From: Sorghum bicolor
Taxonomy: Eukaryota; Streptophyta; Magnoliopsida; Poales; Poaceae
DNA: 64,000 bases
Direction: 5' to 3'
NCBI RefSeq assembly: GCF_000003195.3
Contig: NC_012870.2
Span: 38,779,491-38,843,490 of the forward strand
Notes under the pieces: generated by a model
The model's input: the letters and a program-made list of their open reading frames with translations, nothing else
Database searches by the model: none
What the model was told of the DNA's origin: nothing
Position numbers and translations under genes: made by a program
Shown: one piece after another, positions 1 through 12,090 of the stretch
Layout of the letters: each line of letters starts with the position of its first letter
Numbering within the stretch: the first letter of the stretch is position 1

Positions 1-419
1 GGGAGTACCAACTATGACCCATCATAGTAGATACCCCCTCAGGGGCTACCAGGGGGCGACCCCCCCTAAGTGTCGAAAAAACCAGGAAATTCTTTCTTCC
101 TTACTTAGTAAACCTTGCACGATCGAGTAGTGGAGGCGCCTCGAGCCCCTTAAGGGCTGAGGGATAACGAGCCTGAGAACTCCTACGCCCCAGGGCTATG
201 GAAACTCTACTCACTTCCTCACCCTTGAAGTGATCGAGGCTGTTTTTGACAAAAGATCGAACAAGGAATACATATGTAGGCGCAAAGAGAAACAAAAGAA
301 CGTCGAGCGGAAAGACAGATAAAAATTTAACAGTCACAAAAAGACATTGAACTACTTATAGAGAGGTTAACAGAGTATTGTACAAGGGGCCCCATGCACC
401 CTAAGCAGGCTCGCAGGCC
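1..419. other. Non-coding interior of F, downstream of the antisense gene
   Basis: No convincing coding sequence is seen. It lies between the 3' end of the antisense gene (stop at 420-422) and pol sequence presumed to lie left of the window. It contains short G- and C-runs (about 35-70) and is probably the convergent 3' UTR zone of the two transcription units. Confidence 0.5.
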
Positions 420-3400
420 TCAGTCTTCGGCACGATCCTCACCACCCTCGCCTACGCCCGAGCTAGTCTCAGGAGGAAGCACCTCAGGCTCAAAAAGCTT
501 GGCCAGCCTCTCTCCAGGAGCCTCCGCGTCGTCGATCAAGGCATGGAACCTCTTTTCGTTCTCCGCGTCAGTCTTAGAGATGTCGGTGACGAAGCCGTGG
601 GACACCACCTCCATGTCGTAGGAGAAGCCTGAGCAGACAACCGCCATCGCCCGCTTCAGCCCGATGTGGAGGGCATCCCGCACCCGATCTCTCAGGTCGC
701 GCCTAAGTAGCACAGCTGGTCGACCAGTGCGTCGCCTCGAGCGTCCTCCTTCGACTCGTCCATAGGCTCGACCTTCCAAGAGGTCGAGAGGTCGTTTATC
801 GCCGTCCGCACTCGACGGTTCAAAGCAACCTCTGCCTCGAGCTGGGCCTTAGCATTACGGGCCTCGACTTGGGCGGCTAGGAGTTTGTCCTTAAGCCCTG
901 TAAACGCCAATAAAAGACACTTTAGGAAAAACCAAGCACACCTCGAAAAAGAAATCCGACAAAGGAAACGTACCACGGACGTTCTCCTCCAGGGCCGTGT
1001 TCTCGCCAACCAATCTGGTGTTGGCCCTCTCAATCTCTCTGTTGGAGCGTACCAGCTCAGTATTGGTGACGCGGATATCCTCGATCGCCTTGCCAGCCTG
1101 AGCAATGGCCCCACTCTTCTCCAACAGCTCTCCCTTCAGACGTTCGACGTCGTCAGAAAGCCTGCGGGATCGAGCCCGCTCCGCCTCAAGATCTTCGAGG
1201 GCCTTCTTCTTGGCTTCCTCCGCGGCGCTCCTGGGGATCTCGCCGTTCACGTGCTCCACCTTCATCTTTTGGAAGGACTCTCGAAGGGAGTCCAGGTCGG
1301 TCTTAAGAAGGCCCTTCTCCTTGTCCAGGTCCGCAATGACGCTCTTGTAGGACAGAGCCTCCTCTCGGGCTCTGGATGCGGCCTCCTCGACCGTCAGAGC
1401 CCGCTCCCATAGCAGCATCATCTCCTCCTCCGCCTTCCTTGAGGCCTCTCGAGCCTCAGCTAAGGCAGCCTCCCTCGCCTTCTTCTCCTCCTTGAGTGCT
1501 ATGAGGTCTTTGTAGGCCTTAAGGAGCTTTTCTTGCGACTCGAGGAGTTGGTCCTTGAGGACGGGGAGCTGCTCCCAGTCGCCTCTTGTGGCGTGAATGA
1601 AGCTCGACTTGATGCAGGAGGTCTCTTTCATATCCTACGAGCCGGTGGTCGAACAGTTAGAATACAAAACCAAAAGATTCCATGAGGATTAAAGATCGAA
1701 AAACACTTACAAAATAAGCCGGCCCGAGCCCGTTGTTGATGATGTCCGACAAGAGCCCCACCACGTGCTTCATCCAAAGGCGGAGCTCCTCGACGTGTTC
1801 CCACTTCTTGGCCTCCTTCTTATCATCGAGGAAGATGTTGGGCTCGGACGGATCGGTGGAAGCCTGGATACGAATCCGATCGGGACACCAGTTCTCCATC
1901 TCCCGATCAGCCCGCGCTTTGACGCCACGGATAAGGTTCTCGACGGTCTCGAGGGAGCCACCGTGGCGCAAGAATAGGTCGACGAGGCATGGGAACCGCC
2001 CGTCGTCGTCCACCGTCTTCCAGGTGCCGTCATTGCTTCCCGACATCCCGATCTCGTCCTCCTCAGAGGGAAAACGGTCCTCCCATGCCCGACGCTCCCG
2101 GAGGAACCCTGGGGCGATCCCGTCCATGCCGTAGATCGTCCTCTTGATCTCGGACTCGGGGTTGGTGGGGGTGTGCATCATGCAGGCAAGTGCCACCACA
2201 CCATCCGCTCACCCCGGCTCTACCCGAATCGCGGCCGGCGCCCCTGGAAGGAGCCACGCTGGGGTCAGAGGGCCGTACACCGGCAAATCTTCTTCCTGCT
2301 CACCGGGCTGTTGCGGCGCCGGTGGTGCTGGTTGGGGCAGACCTTGAGGCAGGAGCTCGGGCGGTCCTTCTTCTTGGCCCCCCTGATGCTGATGCTGCTG
2401 CCCCTCGAGCACTTGCTGCTGCTGTTCCTCCTGTTGTTGCTGCTGCTTCTCCTACAGCTGCCGCGTTGCCTCGCGCACCCGCTCCACATCCTCCTCCTCT
2501 TTCTTCTTCTGCTCCTCGAGGGCGCGAAGACCAGCGGGCCTAGGAGTCCGTCACGCGATGAGGGAGGTCGACGCCTCCTCCTCCATAGGGTTGGCATCCC
2601 CCGATGTCTCGTTGCCGCCAGACATGTCGCTGATGGTAATGGGGTCCGCCTCGACCCCCAATCGAGGAGGCTCGGGGGCTCCCTCTTGCCCTTGAGTCTG
2701 GGGCGCCTCGACCGGCGTCGGCGGCAACGGGGCAGGCTCGGGACGAGGCAGGGTGCTCGCAGCGTCGGCCGGAGGACGAGAGTCGGAGGAACCTGCAAAA
2801 GGAAGAATGAAGGCCGGTCACTATAATGACCAACATAAGAACGTCACGAGTCCCAAAAGTAAGCCACAAACCTGGCTCCTCGGAGGCTGCTCCCGCTTCG
2901 AGCCTCTTCGCCATTGAAGGCTGAGCCTGCTCGAGCGTCCGTTTCAATCTAAAACAAAAGGAATCAGCGTAAAAAGACCGGTATAAGAGGAAACACAGAG
3001 GAACAGGAGAACAAAAGTCACAATGTCGAAGAAGCTTACCACACAGGGAGAACAGCTCGCCTCCCGGCGCCCCGACCGGCGGGCCTCGAGCCACCCCGCG
3101 TCAAGGCTCCAGGCCCCTCGGGGACAGGCGCTGGCCTTGGCACAGCAACTCCCGCTTGACGGGCGCCGGGACTGGCGCTCCTGCGGCCGGCCTCTCCTTT
3201 CTCGGAGGCCGCGGCACGACCGTGAGTCTGTGGCCCTGTCGCCTGGGGCCTAGCATGGCCGCCCCCCCTGGGTGGCGAGGGAGGGCGCGGCGCGACCCGA
3301 CCAGCCATGGGCGCAGGAGGGGTGTCGGCCCGAGGGCGGTGAGATCCGCCCGGACCCTCCTTTGGAGTTTCCGTCCGGTGGGCGTCGACGTCGCCTCGAG

Positions 3401-4652
3401 GCGGACCCTCGAGGATCCGGTCGAGGCGTGACGCCATCCCCTCGGAGTCGTCGCTGTCCTCGTCATCGTCATCATCGTCGTTGGGGGATTCTTCCTCAGG
3501 CTCCCCCCTCTGCCTGGATTTAGCTCGACGCGCCTCTAATGCTTGGCGGTCGAGGTTCTTCTTTTTCTCCCCTTTCTTTGCAGAGTCCTTGGCGGACTTC
3601 AGCTTCTCGGCGGACTGGCGTCGTCTGTCGCGGTCGACCTCATCCTCCTTCACAGGGGGCCTCGAAGACCGAACATCAATGCGTCCCTGCCAGAACAAAG
3701 GTAGGCTTAAAAAGGATCGAGGGAAATCCAGAATCGAAGCTATGCGCGAGAGAAGAGCATACCAGGTCGATCGAGCCTTCGTCGGGCCTCATAGGGAAGC
3801 CGTTGACATGCTTCAACTTAAAGTCGCCGGCGATGGCCGCCCTAACCCGGGTAGCGATTTCATTGTCCGCCAGAGCCTCGTTGGACATCCAGCATGCCTC
3901 GAGATCCTGGGACGGAACGCCCGGCCCCATCTCGTCCATCCTCAGCAGTCGAGACATCATAGGGAGGACCCTCCGACGATGGACGGCCGAGAGGACGAGA
4001 GCGGCGGACAGGACCTCCAGGCGCAGCTTCTTCAGGGTGTCGAGGAGGGGGTCGAGACGCGACTGGTGCTCTTGGACGACGCCGTATGTCCAGATGTCCG
4101 GGCGCTCCGTAATCAGACGACCGGTGTAGGCAGGGAAGAGACCGTCGTCGTTCCTCAAATAGAACCACTAGGAGTCCCATCCGGCGTGGTTCGATGACAA
4201 CCCCACCGGGATGTACTCGCGCGGCCTCTCCGTCTTCTTCGTCTTCAGCACCAGGTTGAGGCACCCGGCCCGCACATGCTTCCTCACGCCAGTAGTTCCG
4301 GTGGGGGCGTTGAAAAGCTCGCCCCTGTAGAGGTGGAGCCACAGCTCCTAGTGGGGCATCAACCCGAGGTAGCCATCGCACACCGCGGCGAAGACCGCCG
4401 TGACGGTGATGGCGTTCGGGGAGAAATGCTGGAGCTCCACCCCATAGTGGAGGCAGAGTGCCCGCATGAAGTGGCTCGGGGGAGCGCCCAGGCCATGGCG
4501 GTGGAATTTGGCGAACGACACCACGTAGCCCTCTAGCGGCTGGGGCTCCCTGTGGCCCGCCGTCAGCGCGATCCACTCCGGCGACAACAACGAGGCGCGG
4601 CGGCGCAAGAGTCCCTCTCTCTCTCAAGCTCTAGCAACCGGCGCTCCGTCAT
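420..4652 (-). pseudogene. Antisense gene of F, PF04195-like (putative gypsy-type transposon domain), decayed
   Basis: Read on the minus strand, an ATG at 4652 starts a frame (MTERRLLELERERDS) that needs about one missing base near 4612-4615 to run on into a typical grass putative-gypsy-type domain (about 4610-3763; motifs FAKFHRHGLGAPP and HYGVELQHFSPNAITV). In-frame TAG codons interrupt this domain at 4350-4348 and 4170-4168. Exon-like blocks follow: an intron at 3762-3687 (GT..AG, phase 0), a charged Lys/Asp/Glu-rich block (3686-3040), Gln/Pro-rich sequence (about 2790-2210), a block at 2199-1710 ending in GTAAGT, and a long coiled coil (1631-930) resumed from about 900. A further frame break lies near 700. 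The product is unknown; it is carried antisense to its host element. The exon model after 3040 is uncertain. Confidence 0.7.
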
Positions 4653-4837
4653 CGACGACGGGCGCTAGTCGTCGGCGGCGACGAGCCTCACAGGTATCTC
4701 GGTCGGAAGGACGGTGGATCCGCTACTACTCGAGGGGGTGTGCGTGCATGAGACGGCAAGAAAGCTAAGACGGCGAGAGGACTAAGGCAAGAATGAAGAC
4801 GGGAGGCAGAAGAAAGAACGGTGGCGGCGCCATGGCG

Positions 4838-4845
4838 TATTTATA
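4838..4845 (-). promoter_or_regulatory. TATA box of the F antisense gene
   Basis: The minus strand reads TATAAATA here, 193 bp before the antisense ATG at 4652. The same octamer lies at a similar distance before the antisense gene of B3. This suggests the antisense gene has its own promoter rather than relying on the LTR. Confidence 0.6.
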
Positions 4846-5612
4846 GGCGGTAGTCCACCAACGGATAGATCCGAGAAATGAGGTAACTCCCCCCATAAAT
4901 GCGCCATCTAACAGTCCTTTCCCCCTTCACAGGTGGGGCGCTCCAAATTCCACGCCGACGCAGTGTCGTAACGTCTCCACCTAAAAAGCCGCGCCCAACG
5001 GGCAAAAAGGTGAACCGCCGCGACTCTTTCCTTACCTTGTAAGCCAAGGGACGCGCCCACGAGAGTCTCGAGAGGTCGATGGCTGGCCCACCGAAAGGGT
5101 TCGACAGCCGATCTCGAGCACCAGAGTTAGGGATCCCCAGCGAGCGGTCGAAGATCGAGGCCCGCCTCGAAGACTCGCTGGCGATGTCCAAGGTAGGGTC
5201 GAGACAGTCGAGAGGAATCCCCCCGACGGGAGGCGTCGAGCCACTGGACTCTATCGAACGAGACCAGTATCCCCGACCACGTCGACCCTGCTTTATGAGA
5301 ACGCCTCTGGGCTACAGCTGACCCCCTCAAAAGGGGCACAGGTTCTCACTTGGACTACCCGCTAGGAACTCAATCTGGGGTGGAAGACGCTCGCTCTATC
5401 GAGAGTACGTCAAAACCTCCGCGCGAAGCGAGCCAATCAGAACCTTCCACCACTGGTGTCGATAGCGTTTCTGTAAATTAGGCAAAATAACCCTCGAAGG
5501 AGTCAAAAAACTCCTCCAAGGGCTCGGGGGCTACCCCCGCAGGGTCGCTCTTGCGACCCCACGGAAATTCGAGCACAAAACAAAGCCTCCACTTGAGTGC
5601 CAGCGCTCAAAT
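4846..5612. other. Non-coding interval between antisense promoter and PPT in F
   Basis: No gene is recognised. It would contain the upstream promoter region of the antisense gene and the 3' untranslated end of the sense genomic RNA. It is rich in TCGA-containing words (cgag, tcga). Confidence 0.5.
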
Positions 5613-5629
5613 GGAGACTCGGGGGCTAC
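5613..5629 (+). other. Polypurine tract of F
   Basis: GGAGACTCGGGGGCTAC abuts the TGTCGAGGG start of the LTR. The G-run next to an LTR start is the expected plus-strand primer site and fixes element orientation as plus. Confidence 0.7.
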
Positions 5630-6669
5630 TGTCGAGGGTATTAGTAAGGGGTAACCTCACCGATGCACATAACGAGATTACCCGTACACAGGTCGAGGCC
5701 CTCAACTCGACGCCCTGGTCATACATGTGCACGGCCGTCGACGGCCGCAGCCTCGAAGACGGAAAAGGCGTCGAGCGAATCGATCAGGGGTCGAGCGCCA
5801 GCTACCATCAAGCACGGAAACGGGCTCGCGCGAATCGGGAGGCGTCGAGCGCAAGGACGCCGCCCGCCGCCTGACGCGCGCACAAGAGCCAGGGCATTTA
5901 ATGCGCCTGTCGCTTTCCCACCTAACACGCTGATCACGGGAAGCGTGATAGGGAACAGGCACCCGTCCTGTCGTTCTTTTTGCAGCCTTCCCCACCAAAC
6001 GACCCAGGGCGTGTCAGGACGCGGGAAACAGGGACGGAACGTCCAATCAGGACCCCCTCGAGACAACCAAGGTCAGCGCTCCGGATACCAGGGCATTGCA
6101 CGGCGTCTGACCCTCGACCAGACAAGGTTCCTTCTTGGGGACGAGTCGGGCGTCGACTGACAACACCGCAACCACTCCGCCGGATCTGCCGCCGTATCGT
6201 ACACGTATGTGACCGATGAACCAGGCCCAGATGGCGCGCAGAGCAGGATACAGGAGCACGCGTAATCATCATCGAGCTACCGGGATGGGATGGCTCGAGA
6301 CCACGCCGGTACGGAGGCCTCGAGTAGGTCAGCGCGCCATGCTTCTGTCGACCCCTACTCTGACACCTATACATGTACCCTAGGTCTCTCCTTGGTGCTA
6401 TAAAAGGAAGGACCCGGGAATAGATAGACATCAGGGCAATACTTCGTCCATACGCAGTAGAACTCCCATACTCCATACCACACTTGTATTCGCTCCTGTA
6501 CAAGCACTTAGGTGCAAGATAATACAAACTTCCCTCCCCCGCTAGACGTAGGGCCTTCTTTTGCCCGAACCAGGATAAAATCTCTGTCTTCTTGCATCAC
6601 CATCTGGGAAAGGGAGCACGCATACAAATTTACTCGTTGGTGTGACCCCCCATGGGGAAAACACCGACA
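5630..6669 (+). repeat. 3' LTR of F
   Basis: Starts TGTCGAGGGT and ends ACACCGACA, giving a TGTCG/CGACA terminal inverted repeat. It has a TATA box (TATAAAA) at 6399-6405, followed by a plausible R/U5. Length 1040 bp. The partner LTR is outside the window, so it cannot be dated. Confidence 0.75.
6399..6405 (+). promoter_or_regulatory. TATA box in F LTR
   Basis: TATAAAA in ggtgctataaaaggaagg, placed about 270 bp before the LTR end, as expected for the LTR promoter. Confidence 0.6.
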
Positions 6670-6862
6670 CTTGTTCTTCAAAGGTAATCCTCTTTGTAAC
6701 TTCATAGGGAAGTTCTCCTACTTGTGCGTGAAGTAAGAATCTTTTGATATGATATGGAGAGATTACCAAGGAAAAGACCACGAGAAGACAATTCATGGGC
6801 TTCGTTCCCTAATGAATCATGGCTAACGACAATGATACCTGCGCGCACCCAGCAGCACACTT
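6670..6862. other. Unassigned 193 bp between F and B1
   Basis: Between the end of the F LTR and the TGTTGACAC start of B1. I see no gene and cannot match it to another repeat in the window. It could be the target DNA that received F, or a remnant of another element. Confidence 0.4.
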
Positions 6863-7086
6863 TGTTGACACTATTTTTGGGTATGAGTCAAAACAGTTAA
6901 GGAGAGCTCATCGGTAATGGAAAATTGCTATGCCGGATAGGCAGAAGGGTGCCGAGAGTCGATTTGAATAATGCCGATGATGAGACGATAGTTGGTGCTG
7001 CTAGCCTGGGGATGGAAATGACGACTACTGATTATTGCTGATTGATCGCCGATACCGATTGATGAGGACATCGCCACGCTGGATAC

Positions 7087-7862
7087 GTTGACACCATCGT
7101 CTTTTCCAAGTCGCAATTCATCTCCAACTCAGCTACCACGTCACTCTCGAATTCAGCAAACCTACCCTCAGTGTTTTGATCATAACTTCTTCATACGACA
7201 TCGAAACAGGGTGATCTTGGACTCGTTGGAAAGGGGACAACAACGCCGTCGTTTTGGATCTAGTCCCAGCTCTAAATCCTTCGTGGATTAAATGTTATGT
7301 TCATGCTAATGTGCTGCATCACCTATTTTGGGCCAACATGGTCATGTATCGAATTCGGGCCTTAAGCCTATGTTGTGGGCGCCTCCCCTTGTCCTCTCCA
7401 ACCCTAGGTCATTTGTCCTTTATATTCCACGCAGCCGTCACTGTTTAGACTTGGGTTTTGTTTAGAGTTTAGTTTTCCATCGAGAAACTGAATCTTTCAT
7501 TGTAACTGTGGTGACAAATCCTTTTACAGTGATCCAGGGCCCCCGTTCTTGATCTCCTCCACTATGTCGATTAGTCCTCAGGAACCGAGTGCTTGAACCC
7601 TCATTTAATATTTGCGTCATTTACATCTGCAATTTCAGATTCCGTGTTTATACTTTCTTGCTTGTGTTCTTCGATTCGCTTGCAGGAACAGCCTTCTTGG
7701 CGAGGTCAATCAAGTTGTGCTTGGTTGATAACCAACGGAGCAGTAGTGTAACGGTTGAAGGTTCCGAATCGTGTTGATTTGAAGTCAGATCGCAAACGTA
7801 GAGTTCTCCACAATCGAATTTATCAACTACCTCTCGGAAGATCGAGCCTGGTCACATCACCG
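7087..7862 (+). other. Extra segment inside the B1 LTR, possible solo LTR or older insertion
   Basis: Sequence from about gttgacaccatcgtc to about ggtcacatca has no counterpart in the LTRs of B2 or B3, and the flanks on both sides resume GCCGAT-rich family-B sequence. It resembles LTR sequence of another family, but I could not find a convincing target duplication, so boundaries are approximate. Confidence 0.35.
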
Positions 7863-8104
7863 ATAGAGCGAGATTGGTCGCCGATGCCGACGGAGGAAAG
7901 TGTAGAAGCTATTGCCGATGGGACAGGACCCGATGAAAACTTAAGACAAGGGGTGATGAGGGTTTTGTCGTAGCAAGAGGAAACATAGGGATAGATAGTT
8001 ATTGCTTCTTTTTCTATGAGTATTTTAGTTTACCTTATATATAATAGTCCTGCTTACTTTGTTTAGATTTTAGTCATATTCGGTAGTAACTCTTGGGATA
8101 AAGG

Positions 8105-8112
8105 TATAAATA
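8105..8112 (+). promoter_or_regulatory. TATA box in B1 LTR
   Basis: TATAAATA in aaaggtataaatatagaccc, equivalent in position to the B3 LTR box. Confidence 0.55.
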
Positions 8113-8489
8113 TAGACCCAGCAGTGATGTAATAAGGTGAATCAATCAATACCAAACACAAGTTTTAAATCTATTTTTACATCTACTTTTTGACGACTTT
8201 GTCAACTCACACATTTTTTTCTTCTGTTTACAAGTTCCCAAGGATTCGGCGAGTCATACTCGATGATTTCTTGAGTTCTGCATGAGTACATCTTAGCCAT
8301 GACATCCGAGTGCATCACTGTTGTCAGGACCAAAGTATTGAAGTTATCACCTTTGTCGATTGTTAGGTCAAATTGGCTGGCACACCTTGATATCGAAATT
8401 GGGTATTAGCCTTTTGTGTTTGCAGATTCATTTTTTCATCAACACATCTTTTAGCACGCTCGGTGGAACTCTCATCATCAAAGATCGAC

Positions 8490-11400
8490 ATGGCTACTTC
8501 TGATCTCGACTCGGACAATGTCATCGGCGTGATAGAAGTCGATCTAAGGGAAGAACAGAAGCAAGCTATGGAGAGAGCTATGGAGGAATACAGGCAGCTC
8601 TGTCTGAAATCCTTCAGCGAGAACAGAAGCAGGGAAGTTATCCAGAAGCAAGATCTGTCGATGCCTCGTCATGTTACCTTTGATCCCAATCCTGGTAATT
8701 GCAAGACATGGTTAATAATGCCATTAATCATGCTTTGATTAATCACTCCAATGTGTTGTGCATTACCGTTTACAATGCTGTGGTCCGAACCTTTAAAGAA
8801 GGACAGACACCGCCACTTTATGCTGGCTCGGCCTATCATCAGCCAGGATTGTCAACAGTTGTAGCTCCATCGGCTCCTTCAGCCGTTGCATGTACAGAGG
8901 TTACTTCTCCTCCAAGCACACTAGGATTGGCTAATGAACAATCTACACCGATGAGATCTGATCCAATGACCTCAAGGGGACGGGTCCAGCTCACATAGAT
9001 CCATCGGCATCGGCTATGTCAGGGTTTGTATTTCAGATCTGTCAGGTTCCTCCCAACTAGTGGGGATATGGTATGCCTCTAGAGTTTTTCACGAATAGTT
9101 CTGGAACATCTCAAGTAACTAATTTAGCAGGGAAAGCTCCCATGCCATCAGAGCCTCTACTCTCGCCGATGACTCAAGTGCCTCAGTATTCTATGACAAC
9201 TACTGCGAGGCCGATTGCCGGAAATTTTCAGATGCCAACGTTACAGATGCCTAATTGAAACCCATCGGCAAATCGATTGCCAACACAACAGAGGTTCATG
9301 ACTCAAACAAGTTATGTCAATCCAGCAATGACAACTAATTACCAACCATCGACAAGTCTTGTGCCAATGAATGCTAATAATGGTTGGACAGGACAGTTGA
9401 TCTTCCCACATGCAACACAGCAGAATCATCAGGTGCAGGAGTCCAACAGGTCATATGTAGGTTGGTTTTCAGAATTAGGCACCGGCAGGTCAACCGATGA
9501 ATCTTGCTTAGCAGATCGGCGGTCAGCAAGCTATGGCTAATATGTTGTTTGCTGGAGACCGTGTACCCTAGAGACACGTGGAACCCTATCAGCAGGTGCC
9601 AGAAGTTCAACCTATACATTGGCAAGATGTCGATGCCTATTGGGCCGATAAGATAGCAGAAGGTATGAGAGATCAGTTCAGGATAAAACCCAAGGTTAAT
9701 ACTTACTCTTATCGGACACCATGTCCTCCTGCGTATGATTTAATTCCACTCCCAAATCGGTATAAGGTACCAAATTTCACTAAGTTCTCTAGGCAAGAAG
9801 ACACCTCAACCATGGAACACGTCAATCGGTTCATCATTCAATGTGGAGAGGCTGCCAATAGAGATGAATTAAGAGTTCGTTTATTTTCAACATCCTTGTC
9901 AGGATCGGCTTTTACCTGGTTTATTTCATTACCTCCAAATTCAGTCATTACTTGGGCCGATCTAGAGAAGCAATTTTATAAATACTTCTTTTCTGGAGTT
10001 CATGAGAAGAAGATTACCGATATAGTAAGATTAAGGCAACGTAATGAAGAATCGGTGGAGAGCTTTGTGCAGAGGTTGCAGGACATAAAGAACAAATGTT
10101 ATAGTCTGGTTCTGGATGATCAGCAGTTAGCCGATTTGGCCTTTCAAGGATTGCTGCCACATCTCAAAGACAAATATGCTTCTCAAGAGTTTGAAAGTTT
10201 GAGTCATTTGGTGCGGAGGATTTCTGATCAAGATGTCAAGGCTTTTGAACCTACAAAGGCTTGGAATAAGGTGTCATTTGTTGATGAGGCAGGAAGTTCT
10301 AGCTTGGCAGAGTGGGTAAAGAATAAGAAGTTGATGTCTTGTCCTTTTGGCCAGAAAGAACCAGAGAATTTTGCTTTTGATATCACCAAAGCCGATAGGA
10401 TATTTGATTTCTTACTTTAGGAGGGACAGATTAAATTGTCACCTAATCATGTAATTCCATCGACATAGGAATTGAAGAAAATCAAGTATTGCAAATCGCA
10501 TAATGCAACTTCACATAGCACAAATGAATGCGAAGTGTTTAGGCAGCAATTGCAATCAGCTATAGAATCTGGGAGAATCAAGTTTGATAGTTCCAAAACT
10601 TAGAAGCCGATGAAGATTGATCAGCATCCTTTCCCCACAAATATGTTAGACGCCAAAGGCAAGACCAAGGTCTTAACATCAGAAATGGCTAAGAAGAACG
10701 CATCGGTAGATCCCCAACATCAAGTAACTACCGATGACACCAAAGGAAAGGGTTTGATAAGGGAAGGTAGCAGCTCTGGACGGCCTCCCCGGTCTAGTGT
10801 TGTAATTACTCATAGACGGCATCGAGAAACATGGCAACAGCGTGAGGATCGGTATCGTCGTCAACAAGAAGAGAGGCAGTGAGAAGAATGGAGAAGACAT
10901 AAAGATCATTGGGATTGCCCATTCTTCATTCACTGCCGGGAATGAAATATCAAACTGCCGACTGTTCAGGATTGTCCCGAGTGTAATGGTTATCGTTAGT
11001 ACGATCAGTCAGATCAGAGGTTCTAGAACAATGATCGACTTTTCAATGAGCTGATCAAGGGGAGAACGTCAGTTCACGATCGGCTGGGGGGTAGACTTAA
11101 CATGCACGACAGGCTTGGTGGACATGTCGGTCATTTTCCGAGGAATCAGGAAGAACTTGAAGAAATGGCAAACGCACAAGTTCCTGATGAATTCATATTC
11201 TACAGAGATTCTAATATTCATCATGTGGAGTCAAAGGAGGTTCACTATTAACCGGTTTGGAAGACAAAGCTTCCCTGATGGTGTCCAGAAGGTTTAACAA
11301 GAACCCAGAGGAGAAGGATGCAACAAGAACGTCAAGAAGATTTGTATAGAGAGGAAAATTCTTCTAAGTCTGAAGATTAGCGGCAGTTGGACTGCAAGGG

Positions 11401-12090
11401 GAAAGGACCATCGGCAGATGTCAACATGGTGTTCATATTGCCGATGGAGTTTCTTGCGCCCTCTAGTGAAGACGAGGAAATTAGTATTCCTGATCAAATA
11501 GTTCAGCTGGCACTTGATCCAATGACAACTATTTTTGAGAAACCTTCTAATGATGAAAGGCAACATCTTAAAGCTTTATTTGTTAAAGGTAGGGTTGATG
11601 GGCAGCCGATTTCTAAAATACATACTGATGGAGGAGCCGCAATTAGTATTATGCCATATGTGATGTATCGGAAGCTTGGTAAAGGAGATTAGGATTTAAC
11701 CAAGACCGATATGATGTTGAAAGATTTTGAAGGTAATGCATCTCCACCTGAAGGGGTTGTATGCATTGAACTAACTATCGGCAGCAAGACATTGCCAACA
11801 ACTTTCTTTGTCATCAACACAAAAGACGCGTACAATCTACTGTTGGGGAGAGATTGGATTCATGCCAACTGTTGTATCCCTTCTACGATGCATCAATGCC
11901 ATGTTCAATGGGTAGGCGACAAAATTGAAGTTGTTCCTAGAGATTCTTCCTATATCATTGCATCAGAAGAATAAGATACCTCTGAGCGAACCAGGTGCAT
12001 ATCGGGAGAAGCTTGGGAGAAAGATTTCCTCAAAGTTGCCGATTATGAGATTCCACCGATCCCACAGTCGGTTCTGATGAAGAGTTTTAA
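8490..12090 (+). pseudogene. B1 gag-protease, degenerate
   Basis: Begins at an ATG equivalent to the B3 gag start (ATGGCTACTTCTGATCTC). The best-preserved part is the gag core at 9578-10420, with motifs TMEHVNRFIIQCGEA and FTWFISLPPNSVITWADLEKQ. The retropepsin region follows at about 11410-11970 (TDGGAAISIMP, LLLGRDWIHANCC). Numerous in-frame stops and indels, for example after 8997 and near 9570 and 10418, rule out a working protein. It ends at the TAATG overlap with the RT frame (TAA 12088-12090, ATG 12090-12092), as in B3. Confidence 0.8.

Larger units (their letters stand above)
1..6669 (+). mobile_element. Element F: 3' part of a Tat-like Ty3/Gypsy LTR retrotransposon
   Basis: Seen: a 1040-bp LTR-like block (5630-6669) bounded by TGTCG and CGACA, directly preceded by a purine-rich GGGGGCTAC tract. 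This marks it as the 3' LTR of a plus-strand element. The sequence to its left holds an antisense multi-exon gene with no pol sequence, so gag-pol and the 5' LTR must lie left of the window. Known: several Tat-lineage plant elements carry extra genes, often antisense, between pol and the 3' LTR. Inference: F is such an element. The base pair after the LTR starts cttgt, the likely right-hand target duplication, but its partner is out of view. Confidence 0.8.
6863..8444 (+). repeat. 5' LTR of B1, unusually long
   Basis: Starts TGTTGACACTATTTTTGGG and ends CATCAACA, the family-B termini. At about 1582 bp it is more than twice the B2 (715 bp) and B3 (688 bp) LTRs. The excess sits in U3 (about 7087-7862) and looks inserted. 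A TATAAATA box is at 8105-8112. Confidence 0.7.

Noticed and set aside
3860..4627. 255-residue minus-strand open frame over the F antisense gene
   Set aside because: Wrong frame: the recognisable PF04195-like motifs lie in the neighbouring frame, and this one is an Arg/Gly/Pro-rich shadow.
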